The translations under genes were made by a program, and so were the position numbers. A stretch of 64,000 nucleotides of DNA from positions 3,641,501 to 3,705,500 of the forward strand of contig NZ_CP034683.1 in the NCBI RefSeq assembly GCF_003990335.1, written 5' to 3'. The DNA is from Rheinheimera mangrovi. GTDB taxonomy: Bacteria > Pseudomonadota > Gammaproteobacteria > Enterobacterales > Alteromonadaceae. The notes beneath the pieces were generated by a model, which saw only the letters and a program-made list of their open reading frames with translations, was not told where the DNA came from and ran no database searches. Positions 33,751 to 42,285 of this stretch are shown one piece after another. Numbering within the stretch: position 1 is the stretch's first letter; every line of letters begins with the position of its first letter.

Positions 33751-34425
33751 TTAACGGGCCAACATGATTTCGAGTCTTGAACCTACTTTTAAAGCTGAAT
33801 CAGCTAAATCGCCAACCCACTCCAAAGTGCGGTACAGGAACATCACATCAACCGGATTCATTTCGGCTTCTGCTTTACGAACAAATTTGCGCAGACTGAT
33901 TTGCAGTTGATCGGTGTCGTGCTCGATTTCATCGATACGCTCAACCATTTTGATCACCAAATCAACTTCACGTCCGCGGAACCCAGTTTCCAGCAGCTCG
34001 TCCAACTCGTTGATGGCTTCACAGGCTAATTCAACGGCGTCGATGCAACGCTGTAAATAGGCTTTAAATTCGACCTGAATAGGCGCAGGAATTTCTAACT
34101 CGCGGCCTAAAACACGACCGGTAATATCTTTGGCTTTGTTGGCAATTTTATCCTGCTGCGATACCAGTTCTAACAAGTCCGTTCTATCGACAGGTAAAAA
34201 CAGGCCACGTGGTAAATGCACACGGATATCACGTTTTAATTTGTCTGCATCTTTTTCTAAAGCTACAAGCGCCTTACGAACTTCGGCTGCTTTTTCCCAA
34301 TCCCTTACAAAGACTGCATCAAAAAACGGCAGTAATAACAAGCTGGCATCAAATACCTTTTTGATGTGCTCTTCTAAAGGCTTGATTGGTGATTTCGCAA
34401 AAACCGCCAAAAAGTGATTTGGCAT
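33751..34425 (-). CDS. PhoU-like DUF47 (TIGR00153) protein, Pit accessory
   Basis: 224-residue all-helical cytoplasmic protein with the PhoU-domain pattern (LVSQQDKIANKAKDITGRVL; MVERIDEIEHDTDQLQ). The ATG at 34425 with GAGG upstream gives the usual length; a frame to 34482 begins at TTG and is rejected. DUF47 proteins are regularly encoded directly upstream of pit and are thought to modulate it. On the minus strand TACAAT about 40 bp upstream is a candidate -10; no Pho box is seen, consistent with low-affinity uptake being PhoB-independent. Confidence 0.88.
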   Translation of the reverse strand: MPNHFLAVFAKSPIKPLEEHIKKVFDASLLLLPFFDAVFVRDWEKAAEVRKALVALEKDADKLKRDIRVHLPRGLFLPVDRTDLLELVSQQDKIANKAKDITGRVLGRELEIPAPIQVEFKAYLQRCIDAVELACEAINELDELLETGFRGREVDLVIKMVERIDEIEHDTDQLQISLRKFVRKAEAEMNPVDVMFLYRTLEWVGDLADSALKVGSRLEIMLAR

Positions 34426-34517
34426 AAGTGTGCCTCTTGCTGTTGAGTTAATGAAAACCGGCGCGCATTGTACTGCAATCAAGATGTAATAAAAACGTCT
34501 TATACAGCAGTAATAAA

Positions 34518-34553
34518 AAAAGCCTGATAAACCATAGGTTTTATCAGACTTTT
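34518..34553 (-). terminator. Terminator of pstCAB-phoU
   Basis: Inverted repeat CTGATAA-ACC / GGTTTTATCAG with a 3 nt loop, followed on the minus strand by a run of seven T, 24 bp beyond the phoU stop. Confidence 0.85.
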
Positions 34554-34576
34554 ATGACAGCTTTACCGGTAGTTTT

Positions 34577-35287
34577 TTAACTACGGGCGTCTTGCTCTAA
34601 CTTTTCATCATCCGCATGACGCACGTCTTTCCCCTTCACCAGGAAAACAATGTATTCAGCGACGTTTTTACACCGATCGCCGATACGCTCCATCGAACGA
34701 GCTGACCATAATACGTTCATGATCTTAGGAATAGAACGTGGGTCTTCCATCATATAAGTCATCAGTTGACGAGTGATAGCTTCGTATTCACGGTCTACTT
34801 TTTTATCTTCACGGTGTACAGCTAGTGCCGCTTCCACATCCATACGGGCAAAAGCGTCTAATACATCGTGCAGCATCTGAGCGACGTGGCGGCCCATATT
34901 GTCCAGATTAACCAGCAAATCCTGCTGCGCACTGTTAAAGGACTCCAACGCCACTTTAGCGATACGCTCTGCTTCGTCACCAATACGCTCTAGGTCAGAA
35001 ATGGTTTTGATAATGGCCATAATCAGACGCAAATCGCTGGCAGCAGGCTGACGCTTAGCAATAATACGGGTGCACTCGTGGTCAATTTTAATTTCCCAGT
35101 CGTTTACCTTTAAATCGTTGGCAATCACCTGGCGAGCTAAATCAGCATCACTGCTAGCAATAGCGTTCAGTGCATCCGCCAGTTGCTGCTCGATTAAGCC
35201 ACCCATTGCCATCACATGGTTGCGAACCTGTTCAATTTCTTCGTTAAACTGGCTGGAAATGTGTTTTGTTAAATTCATTTTGTCCAT
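34577..35287 (-). CDS. phoU: Phosphate signalling protein PhoU
   Basis: Negative modulator of PhoR/PhoB signalling and Pst activity. The ATG at 35287 ([15 protein letters not shown]) aligns with the E. coli start MDSLNLNKHISGQFN and has GGAGGAG 7 bp upstream; the frame upstream of it is in a repeat remnant. The 236 residues contain two three-helix PhoU domains with the metal-binding E/D patterns [15 protein letters not shown] and [15 protein letters not shown]. Last gene of the pst operon. Confidence 0.96.
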   Translation of the reverse strand: MDKMNLTKHISSQFNEEIEQVRNHVMAMGGLIEQQLADALNAIASSDADLARQVIANDLKVNDWEIKIDHECTRIIAKRQPAASDLRLIMAIIKTISDLERIGDEAERIAKVALESFNSAQQDLLVNLDNMGRHVAQMLHDVLDAFARMDVEAALAVHREDKKVDREYEAITRQLMTYMMEDPRSIPKIMNVLWSARSMERIGDRCKNVAEYIVFLVKGKDVRHADDEKLEQDARS

Positions 35288-35300
35288 CGCACTCTCCTCC

Positions 35301-35343
35301 AATACCCTAATGTCTTGCTGCAACTACAATTACTTTGGGTATT
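35301..35343 (+). repeat. 43 bp derivative of the dispersed palindromic repeat (copy C)
   Basis: Ends AATACCC (35301-35307) and GGGTATT (35337-35343) form inverted termini. The right 28 bases (35316-35343) match the right end of the copy at 54414-54534 with few mismatches, including TGCTGCAACT and CAATTACTT. The centre is missing, as in an internal-deletion derivative. It sits in the pstB-phoU spacer directly before the phoU ribosome binding site. Confidence 0.7.
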
Positions 35344-35354
35344 AGTTTAATTAA

Positions 35355-36179
35355 TTAACCAAAACGGCCTGTGATGTAATCTTCAGTTTGTTGCTGCGAT
35401 GGATTGGTAAACATCTTATTGGTGGCATCAAACTCAATTAAATCACCCATATACATAAAGGCAGTATAGTCGGATACACGGGCGGCCTGTTGCATATTGT
35501 GGGTAACAATCACAATAGTGTATTTATCTTTGAGCTCATAAATCAGCTCTTCAATTTTCAGCGTGGAAATTGGGTCCAAAGCTGAGGCTGGTTCATCAAG
35601 CAATAACACTTCTGGTTCTATTGCTATAGCGCGGGCAATGACCAAACGTTGCTGCTGACCACCAGACAAACCAAAAGCATTGTCATGCAAACGATCTTTG
35701 ACTTCGTTCCATAAGGCAGCACCTTTTAATGAAGTCTCGACCACTTCATCCAGAATGCGTTTGTCTTTCACGCCTTGTAAGCGCAGGCCATAGGCTACGT
35801 TTTCATAAATGCTTTTTGGAAATGGGTTAGGCTTCTGAAATACCATACCGACCTGACGGCGCAGCTCTGCCACGTCAATTTTCGGATCATAAATATTCTG
35901 GCCGTCCATTAAAATTTGGCCTTCAATACGGCAGATATCTACTAAATCGTTCATCCGATTAAAACAGCGCAGCAATGTGGATTTACCACAGCCTGAAGGG
36001 CCGATAAAAGCCGTCACACGTTTTTCCGGGATTGTCATATTGATGCTTTTTAACGCCAGCGAATCACCGTAGTACAGTTTCAGATCATTGACCTGAAGCT
36101 TGATTTTTTCATCCGACAGTTTCAATTCGGTCTCTACTGGTGGAGCTGTTAATTTATCTTGATTCATCTTCATTACCAT
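35355..36179 (-). CDS. pstB: Phosphate ABC transporter ATP-binding protein PstB
   Basis: ATPase of the high-affinity PstSCAB phosphate importer. 274 residues, with a ~28-residue N-terminal extension before the ABC core. Walker [10 protein letters not shown] at 60-68, Q-loop in [12 protein letters not shown], signature LSGGQQQR, Walker [13 protein letters not shown], and the switch histidine in [13 protein letters not shown]. It lies 49 bp after pstA and before phoU. Confidence 0.97.
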   Translation of the reverse strand: MVMKMNQDKLTAPPVETELKLSDEKIKLQVNDLKLYYGDSLALKSINMTIPEKRVTAFIGPSGCGKSTLLRCFNRMNDLVDICRIEGQILMDGQNIYDPKIDVAELRRQVGMVFQKPNPFPKSIYENVAYGLRLQGVKDKRILDEVVETSLKGAALWNEVKDRLHDNAFGLSGGQQQRLVIARAIAIEPEVLLLDEPASALDPISTLKIEELIYELKDKYTIVIVTHNMQQAARVSDYTAFMYMGDLIEFDATNKMFTNPSQQQTEDYITGRFG

Positions 36180-36228
36180 TCTGTGAAATTCTGTGTTTTA
36201 AGGCCTGCCTGCGCAGGCCGGATGCTTT

Positions 36229-37644
36229 CTAATCTGTGTCACTGCGGTATTTTTCACGTAATCTGTTACGCATATAAATAGCCGCCATATTCAGCACCAC
36301 AATCAATAACACCAACACCAGCGCTGTCGCATAGAGCAGAGGGCGCGATGCTTCGACGTTTGGACTCTGGAAACCCACATCAAACACATGGAAACCTAAG
36401 TGCATAATTTTCTGATCTAAATGAATGAATGGGAAGTTGCCATCTATAGGTAAAGTTGGAGCTAACTTCACTACCCCCACCAACATCAGCGGCGCTACTT
36501 CACCTGCAGCACGAGCTACAGCCAAAATTAAACCTGTCATCATAGCCGGAGTAGCCAGTGGCACTACGACCTTCCATAAAGTCTCAGATTTAGTCGCGCC
36601 CAAGGCCAGGCTACCCATACGAATAGTACTTGGAATACGGGATAAACCTTCTTCAGTCGATACAATCACCACTGGAAGCGTAAGCAGCGCCAGCGTTAAT
36701 GAAGCCCAGAATAAACCCGGAGTACCAAAAGTCGGACTTGGTAACGCTTCAGGGTAAAACAGCTGATCGATGCTGCCCCCCATAATGTACACAAAGAAAC
36801 CTAAACCAAAGACACCATAAACGATTGAAGGTACGCCAGCCAGGTTGTAAACCGAAATCCGGATGATCTTCAGCAGCGGACCTTGTTTGGCATATTCACG
36901 CAGGTAAATGGCTGCCAGTACACCAAAAGGTGTAACGATAATGGCCATTAAGATAACCATAGTGACAGTACCAAAAATGGCAGGGAAAATACCGCCTTCG
37001 GTATTGGCTTCACGTGGCTCTTCCGTCAGGAAGTTACCAATGCCTTTGACATAGTGTTTAGTTTTTTGCCAGACCGACATATCGTTAGGTGCATAAGCAT
37101 GCACAATATTAGCCAGTGACACTGTCACTTCACGGCCTTCCGCAGAGCGAACCAATAAACTGTCACGGTTGGATTCTGCACGAAGTTGATCCAGTTTTTG
37201 TTGGATCACTTCGTATTCGTCACTCAGCACTTTATTTTCTGCAGCAGCCTGAGCTTTAAACTCTGCCATTTCAGCGTCAGACACTTTATCCAATACCAGA
37301 CGGCGTTCAGTTAAACGCAACTTTTCAATCTGGTTGTTGATGCGGCTGATGTCATTTTTTTCGATATCTTTCATTTGCTGGAAGATAAGGTTGGCACGCT
37401 CTACACGTTTGAGCAGCTCAGGCCACATGGCCACACCTTCAGCAATCAACGTCTCGCCTTCATTGAGTTTCAGCGGGAAACCATAAAAGTTACCACGTTC
37501 ACGGCGTTCCAATGCAATAGCACCTTCAGGCACAGTCCAGCCACTGATTTCATAATCCATATACCAGGAGAAATCACGACCATACACATCGCGGTTACCT
37601 ACTTTCACCAGATAACGGGTCACAGCTTCCAGCTCTGCTGGCAC
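36229..37644 (-). CDS. pstA: Phosphate permease PstA, main (C-terminal) fragment of a frameshifted gene
   Basis: Holds nearly all of PstA: a long periplasmic region (about 1-215) with a predicted coiled coil (about 90-165), then the permease core with about five TM helices and the EAA loop region (RIPSTIRMGSLALGATKSET). In frame upstream it reads WLRESGAT before a TGA at 37669-37671, so the gene is continuous in sense with the 84-codon ORF at 37658-37912, which is in another frame. The first TM helix is in that upstream piece. A GTG at 37644 with AGGTG 5 bp before it could allow re-initiation, giving a 471-residue protein without TM1. Confidence 0.85.
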   Translation of the reverse strand: MPAELEAVTRYLVKVGNRDVYGRDFSWYMDYEISGWTVPEGAIALERRERGNFYGFPLKLNEGETLIAEGVAMWPELLKRVERANLIFQQMKDIEKNDISRINNQIEKLRLTERRLVLDKVSDAEMAEFKAQAAAENKVLSDEYEVIQQKLDQLRAESNRDSLLVRSAEGREVTVSLANIVHAYAPNDMSVWQKTKHYVKGIGNFLTEEPREANTEGGIFPAIFGTVTMVILMAIIVTPFGVLAAIYLREYAKQGPLLKIIRISVYNLAGVPSIVYGVFGLGFFVYIMGGSIDQLFYPEALPSPTFGTPGLFWASLTLALLTLPVVIVSTEEGLSRIPSTIRMGSLALGATKSETLWKVVVPLATPAMMTGLILAVARAAGEVAPLMLVGVVKLAPTLPIDGNFPFIHLDQKIMHLGFHVFDVGFQSPNVEASRPLLYATALVLVLLIVVLNMAAIYMRNRLREKYRSDTD

Positions 37645-37657
37645 TGTAGCACCTGAT

Positions 37658-37912
37658 TCACGCAGCCATCACAGCTGATACTGTTTCAGAACGAACCAGC
37701 TCACCCATAATGACTTTTTTCTGGCCGGATTCAGGTGTCCATTCTGTTTGCTGTAAATCAGCAGGCCAGAAATGACTGCCACCACGCACCACAATCAAAC
37801 CTAACACACCCACGACCATCACCAGACATAAGGCGATGGCACCAGCGTTTAACCAAATCCAGGGAGTCCCTGATCTGAACCAGGCTCTTACGCCAAATAA
37901 AGATTTCATCAA
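37658..37912 (-). CDS. pstA: PstA N-terminal fragment, ended by frameshift
   Basis: 84 codons encoding the start of PstA: FRSGTPWIWLNAGAIALCL and a transmembrane helix (about 20-43), then a short periplasmic stretch ending ...VRSETVSAVMAA at TGA 37658-37660. Homologous marine-type PstA proteins continue from this segment without a break into the sequence now found in the other frame at 36229-37644. One surplus base within 37661-37668 would explain the break. It begins 12 bp after pstC. It could be a true mutation, an assembly error, or, less likely, a recoding site. Confidence 0.8.
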   Translation of the reverse strand: MMKSLFGVRAWFRSGTPWIWLNAGAIALCLVMVVGVLGLIVVRGGSHFWPADLQQTEWTPESGQKKVIMGELVRSETVSAVMAA

Positions 37913-37924
37913 AGTGCCCCTTAA

Positions 37925-40213
37925 TTACAGATTGCTGAAGCGTTGACGTAAACGCTGCCGTATTACTTCGGCGAGGGTATTAAATACAAAGGTAAATACA
38001 AAGAGCACCAGCGCTGCCAGGAACAACACACGGAAGTGAGTGCTACCAACTGCAGTTTCAGGAAGCTCAACCGCTATATTGGCGGATAAAGTACGCATAC
38101 CTTCGAAGATATTAAAGTTCACCACTGGGCTATTACCTGTGGCCATCAGCACTATCATGGTTTCACCCACAGCACGGCCAAAACCCACCATTACCGCAGC
38201 AAAAACACCTGGACTTGCTGTTGGCAGAACCACACCCACCATGGTTTGCCATGGCGTGGCGCCCAAAGCTAAAGAGCCCTGGGTTAAGTGGCGAGGCACG
38301 TTAAAAATGGCATCTTCAGCAATAGAGAAGATATTTGGAATAACAGCAAAGCCCATAGCGATCCCCACAATCAGCGCATTACGCTGGTCGTAGTTAATGC
38401 CATTGTCAGTAAACCACTGACGTAAGCTGCCATCAAAAAAGGTGTTGTCAATCATTGGGCTGGCACTAATAGCCAGATAACCAAACAGAATAATCACAGG
38501 CACTAAAAACGCGGCTTCCCAGCCTAAACCGAAACGGTTACGGATGGATTCCGGCATATAACGCCATAAGTAGGCCGCAGCAAGCATCATAAATGGCATC
38601 AGGAACAGTATGGCAAATACGGCGCTTAAATACTCTTCAATAAAAGGCGCTAACCATAAGCCCGCCAGGAAACCCAAAATAACTGTAGGTAAAGCCGCCA
38701 TAATTTCGATGGTAGGTTTTACCTTGCCGCGCAGCACCGGCGTCATAAAATAAGCGACGTAAATCGCGCTCATAATAGCCAGCGGAGTGGCAAACAACAT
38801 GGCAAAGAAGGCTGCTTTTAAAGTACCTATAGCCAATGGCACCATGCTCATTTTCGCTTCAAATTCATCAGAACCAGCAGAAGCCTGCCAAATATAACGA
38901 GCTTCATCGCGGCCTTCGTACCATACCTCGTTCCACAGTGCTTTGTAAGACACATCAGGATGGGCATTTTCCAGCTCAAACTTATGCATCTGACCTTTGT
39001 CATCCAGCATCAGGAAATTGGTATTGATGGGCGATATAGCAATTTGTTTTGCCACCAAGCCATCATCAAAGCTTTCTAAAAACAAAGTGCGGGCTGAAGT
39101 ACCGTAATGAATGCCTAAATGACCTTTATCATCTATGGCCATAAAACCTTTACGGGAGTATTCAGATTCAATTTGAGTGATAGCACCAGGGTGCTGTTCA
39201 AAATCACGAATTTGTTTTAAGTCGAAGTTGTTGTGCTTATCGCGCACTAAAAACCACTGACTTAAGTCACCGCTAGAAGAACCGACCACCAAAGACACAG
39301 TACCAACCAGAAACTCCATCGCCGTGATTTGGTCACCAGAAGCCACCGCATTGACACTTTGTACTAAACGCGCCTGTTCAGGGTTATTAATGGCGTAATA
39401 GTGAATATGTCCTGCGTTATCCGCGACAAACAAATTCTGAAAGGTATTGTCGATTAGAATTTTTCTGGCAGAAGCTGGAGCATCTGGCAAGGTGTAATCG
39501 GTGCGGACTACTGTGGTTTCGCCAGTCAGAAACACAGTTTCAGCCACCATATTCGACAACACTAAGCGACCGTCAGCTGTATAGGCACTTAGCATCCGGT
39601 TTTCGTCTTTTTCCTGAATCGCAACAGCCAGTAAAGCCTGGCCCTGAGCATCCACCTGCACAGGCGCCTCACCTAACGGAAAGCTGACCTTAGGATTGAC
39701 CTGACGCTGGTCATTTGGATAACTCAGCAGGTATTCATGTTTGGCAATTAAAGCCTGACCGTTGGATAAACCCAAAATAATGGTACCGGTACGAGGGTCA
39801 GCTTTACCAAAAGCGGTCACTGTAGCGCCAGCAGGCAAAGCCAGCTGGACCTGCTGCTTCAACTCACCTGTATTGGCATTAAAAAATTGCAGCTTTGCAT
39901 CTGATGTAATGGTTAAACCCACTTCACCGTAACGCTCAATATTGCTGTGTAGTGGTTGTGCTGCAGGGCTTTGATAGCTGGTTTCCTGCTCGACTGAAGC
40001 TGAGGAAAATAAAGGCCCAACTTCAGAAAACAGATAAACAAATATAGTGGCAAAAGCCAGCACCACACTGATGCCGGCAAAGCTGATGCCATATTTGGAG
40101 ATTTTATCTTTAATAGCACGCCAGCGCCGTAATCGGGCCCGACGTTCACCAGTTGGCAGCAAAGAACGCGGCGAATCGCCGGCTGACTGCTGACTTGGAT
40201 GGGTTGAGTGCAT
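37925..40213 (-). CDS. pstC: Phosphate ABC transporter permease PstC, long form
   Basis: Inner-membrane permease of the Pst importer. The 762 residues are more than twice the length of E. coli PstC (319). After TM1 (about 42-65) there is a ~370-residue non-membrane region (about 75-450) with beta-rich, repeat-like sequence (for example DNAGHIHYYAINN, DDKGHLGIHYG), then the permease core with TM helices and LTQGSLALGATPWQTMVGVV as the EAA-type loop. The long form is recognised in several marine gammaproteobacteria. It has its own promoter with a Pho box (40266-40283), separated from pstS by a terminator. Confidence 0.92.
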   Translation of the reverse strand: MHSTHPSQQSAGDSPRSLLPTGERRARLRRWRAIKDKISKYGISFAGISVVLAFATIFVYLFSEVGPLFSSASVEQETSYQSPAAQPLHSNIERYGEVGLTITSDAKLQFFNANTGELKQQVQLALPAGATVTAFGKADPRTGTIILGLSNGQALIAKHEYLLSYPNDQRQVNPKVSFPLGEAPVQVDAQGQALLAVAIQEKDENRMLSAYTADGRLVLSNMVAETVFLTGETTVVRTDYTLPDAPASARKILIDNTFQNLFVADNAGHIHYYAINNPEQARLVQSVNAVASGDQITAMEFLVGTVSLVVGSSSGDLSQWFLVRDKHNNFDLKQIRDFEQHPGAITQIESEYSRKGFMAIDDKGHLGIHYGTSARTLFLESFDDGLVAKQIAISPINTNFLMLDDKGQMHKFELENAHPDVSYKALWNEVWYEGRDEARYIWQASAGSDEFEAKMSMVPLAIGTLKAAFFAMLFATPLAIMSAIYVAYFMTPVLRGKVKPTIEIMAALPTVILGFLAGLWLAPFIEEYLSAVFAILFLMPFMMLAAAYLWRYMPESIRNRFGLGWEAAFLVPVIILFGYLAISASPMIDNTFFDGSLRQWFTDNGINYDQRNALIVGIAMGFAVIPNIFSIAEDAIFNVPRHLTQGSLALGATPWQTMVGVVLPTASPGVFAAVMVGFGRAVGETMIVLMATGNSPVVNFNIFEGMRTLSANIAVELPETAVGSTHFRVLFLAALVLFVFTFVFNTLAEVIRQRLRQRFSNL

Positions 40214-40265
40214 AGTTGCGATACCACCAGTTACTTTAAGATGCTGGCAACTATAGTAGAGTTTT

Positions 40266-40283
40266 ATGACGGAAATATTACAG
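40266..40283 (-). promoter_or_regulatory. Pho box and -10 of the pstC promoter
   Basis: On the minus strand CTGTAAT-ATTT-CCGTCAT, 12 of 14 matches to the PhoB direct repeat CTGTCAT-N4-CTGTCAT. A -10 hexamer TATAGT (40255-40250) follows after exactly 10 bp, as expected where PhoB replaces the -35 contact. A second, weaker box-like sequence lies at 40293-40310. Confidence 0.82.
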
Positions 40284-40380
40284 AGCGGCTTTTTGTCATA
40301 TAAATGACATATTTAAAATGCAAAAAATTCCATCATCTGGAATCAATAAAACAGCCTTAGTTGTGGCTCTCAGAAACAAA

Positions 40381-40402
40381 CAAGGCACCTTAGGGTGCCT
40401 TG
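40381..40402 (-). terminator. Terminator/attenuator after pstS
   Basis: 9 bp stem CAAGGCACC / GGTGCCTTG with a 4 nt loop, T-rich on both sides, 17 bp beyond the pstS stop. It likely makes pstS mRNA far more abundant than pstCAB-phoU. Confidence 0.83.
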
Positions 40403-40418
40403 TTTTTGACATACTAGT

Positions 40419-41399
40419 TTATTTAATACCTAAGTCAGTCAGAGCCTTAGCTGCTACTGAAGCAGGTACTGGCACATAGCCGTCATGAGCTACGACGTCC
40501 TGACCATTTTTCGACAATACGAAACGAACAAACTCACGCTCTAAAGGCAGCATTTCTTTGTTTGGGTGCTTGTTGACATAAACATACAGGAAACGCGACA
40601 ACGGGTATTTACCATCTAAGGCGTGGTCTGCATTTGGTGCATAAAACGGCTCACCTTCTTTTTTCGCTAAAGGTAAAGCTTTTACGCTTGATGTGATATA
40701 GCCGATACCTGAATAACCAATACCGTTGATGGATTCACTGATACCCTGCACTACTGAAGCAGAACCAGGCTGCTCGTTGATGCTTGACTTAAAATCACCG
40801 CCACATAAAGCAACATCTTTGAAGTAACCATAGGTACCAGAAACGGCGTTACGGCTGTAGACAGTGAAATCACGGTTTGCCCAAGCGCCTTCCATACCTA
40901 ACTGACCCCAACGAGTCACGTCTTCTTTGTAACCACATTTACGGGTTGCAGAGAAAATTGCGTCCACCTGAGCAATAGTTAAACCTTTTAACGGGTTGTC
41001 TTTGTTCACGTATACAGCTAACAAGTCGATAGCCACAGGAATAGCCATTGGCTTGTAACCGTATTTGGCTTCGAAATCCTGAACTTCAGATGGCTTCATC
41101 GCACGGCTCATAGGGCCAAAGTTTGATGTGCCTTCAGTTAAAGCGGTAGGAGCAGTAGAAGAACCTGCGCCCTGGATTTGAATATTCACGTTCGGGTATT
41201 GCTTACGGAATTCTTCAGCCCATTTGGTCATCAGGTTGTTCAGCGTATCAGAACCAATGCTGGAAATATTGCCTGAAACACCAGTGGCTTTTACATAAGC
41301 TGGTAATTTAGGGTCAGCTTCGATAATGGCAGCCTGAGCTGTCAGACCTAAAGTGGCTGCAATCAGACTTAATGAAGTTAATAACTTTGCTACTTTCAC
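40419..41399 (-). CDS. pstS: Phosphate-binding periplasmic protein PstS
   Basis: High-affinity phosphate receptor of PstSCAB. Start GTG at 41399 with AGGAGA 5 bp upstream; the reading frame extends to a TTG at 41423 but the signal peptide then starts too far in. 326 residues with a signal peptide (about 1-24, cleavage after AQA). Phosphate-binding motifs: [14 protein letters not shown] and [12 protein letters not shown]. Divergent from gcvR; strong Pho box upstream. Confidence 0.96.
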   Translation of the reverse strand: MKVAKLLTSLSLIAATLGLTAQAAIIEADPKLPAYVKATGVSGNISSIGSDTLNNLMTKWAEEFRKQYPNVNIQIQGAGSSTAPTALTEGTSNFGPMSRAMKPSEVQDFEAKYGYKPMAIPVAIDLLAVYVNKDNPLKGLTIAQVDAIFSATRKCGYKEDVTRWGQLGMEGAWANRDFTVYSRNAVSGTYGYFKDVALCGGDFKSSINEQPGSASVVQGISESINGIGYSGIGYITSSVKALPLAKKEGEPFYAPNADHALDGKYPLSRFLYVYVNKHPNKEMLPLEREFVRFVLSKNGQDVVAHDGYVPVPASVAAKALTDLGIK

Positions 41400-41474
41400 G
41401 TTGCTCTCCTCACAACAGACCAATGCCTGTTCGTGGTTCAGGTTGTTTTCTGAGGCTCATCATAAGAAAGAAAT

Positions 41475-41492
41475 ATGACACTAATATGACGA
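41475..41492 (-). promoter_or_regulatory. Pho box and -10 of the pstS promoter
   Basis: Minus-strand TCGTCAT-ATTA-GTGTCAT, 11 of 14 matches to the PhoB repeat with 11 bp period. A -10 hexamer TATGAT (41464-41459) follows after exactly 10 bp, about 60 bp before the pstS start codon. Confidence 0.85.
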
Positions 41493-41672
41493 AAGGAAAG
41501 AACGTCTTTTGAGCTATGTCAGTTTTTTTGCTATTAGCCGGGAGAATTGCGACGACTAGACTGTCAAAAATTAGCCAGAGGTCTACAATGGGTGAAGCTA
41601 AAGTTAGCTAACTCACTGTTTTTCGAAGTTCTTTTCAATTTTTATCAGATTTGACTTTCCAGGAGATGTGAA

Positions 41673-42173
41673 ATGAAGCAGTTGATTTTAACTGTTATAG
41701 GTCAGGATAAAGCGGGTTTAGTAGAACAACTCGCCACAGTAATTGCCAGTCATCAGGGCAATTGGATGGCTAGTAACTTAAGCCATTTAGGTGGCTATTT
41801 CGCTGGTATATTGCAACTGGAAGTCTCTGAAGAACATGTATTTGCGTTAACCACAGAGCTGGAACGCATGTCGGATCTGGATATTAAAATTCAACAAGGC
41901 TTAGACTCTGTCATTCATCCGGATAAACAACTGCAGTTTGTCATCACTGGTAATGATAGGCCTGGCATAGTGCGCGAGTTGTCCAGCGTGATGAAACACA
42001 AAGGCGCGAATATTATTCATTTTGAAAGCTCCAAACAAAGCGCTCCCAACTGGGGTGTCCCCTTGTTTCATGCGATAGCCACAGTAGAACTGCCTGCAGG
42101 TCTGAACAAGGACGAAGTGGTGAAAGCTCTGGAGGCTATAGCCTCTGACGTTGTAGTAGATATAGAACATTAA
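41673..42173 (+). CDS. gcvR: GcvR-like double ACT-domain regulator
   Basis: 166 residues made of two ACT domains: about 1-75 (ILTVIGQDKAGLVEQLATVI) and about 85-165 (FVITGNDRPGIVRELSSVM). This matches GcvR, the glycine cleavage system transcriptional repressor that acts through GcvA in E. coli; it has no DNA-binding domain of its own. AGGAGA precedes the ATG. No gcv genes are adjacent; it sits between pstS (divergent) and ppk. Regulatory target is inferred from the family only. Confidence 0.82.
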   Translation: MKQLILTVIGQDKAGLVEQLATVIASHQGNWMASNLSHLGGYFAGILQLEVSEEHVFALTTELERMSDLDIKIQQGLDSVIHPDKQLQFVITGNDRPGIVRELSSVMKHKGANIIHFESSKQSAPNWGVPLFHAIATVELPAGLNKDEVVKALEAIASDVVVDIEH

Positions 42174-42205
42174 GCCGGTTGAAGAAAAAAATATTCCTGT
42201 AACAG

Positions 42206-42228
42206 AGGATCAAGCGCTTGATCCTTTC
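42206..42228 (+). terminator. Terminator after gcvR
   Basis: Perfect palindrome AGGATCAAGCGCTTGATCCT followed by TTT, 32 bp after the gcvR stop. Confidence 0.72.
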
Positions 42229-42234
42229 ATCAGT

Positions 42235-42252
42235 CTGTCATAAAACTGCCAT
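42235..42252 (+). promoter_or_regulatory. Candidate Pho box before ppk
   Basis: CTGTCAT-AAAA-CTGCCAT, 13 of 14 matches to the PhoB repeat, just after the gcvR terminator and 33 bp before the ppk start. No convincing -10 lies 10 bp downstream and the leader would be very short, so the site is plausible but its promoter is not clear. Confidence 0.6.
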
Positions 42253-42285
42253 AGAGTAGCTCCAGAACCCGATATGGAGCGCGTT

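Noticed and set aside
37658..37671. Firm claim of programmed +1 frameshifting in pstA
   Set aside because: A GCG-TGA-A context is present, but I see no convincing stimulatory Shine-Dalgarno element as on the prfB mRNA, so recoding stays only one option next to mutation or error.
40293..40310. Second Pho-box-like sequence before pstC
   Set aside because: One half is good (ATGTCAT) but the other matches only 4 of 7, and the sequence is mainly an inverted rather than a direct repeat; the neighbouring 40266-40283 box is much better.
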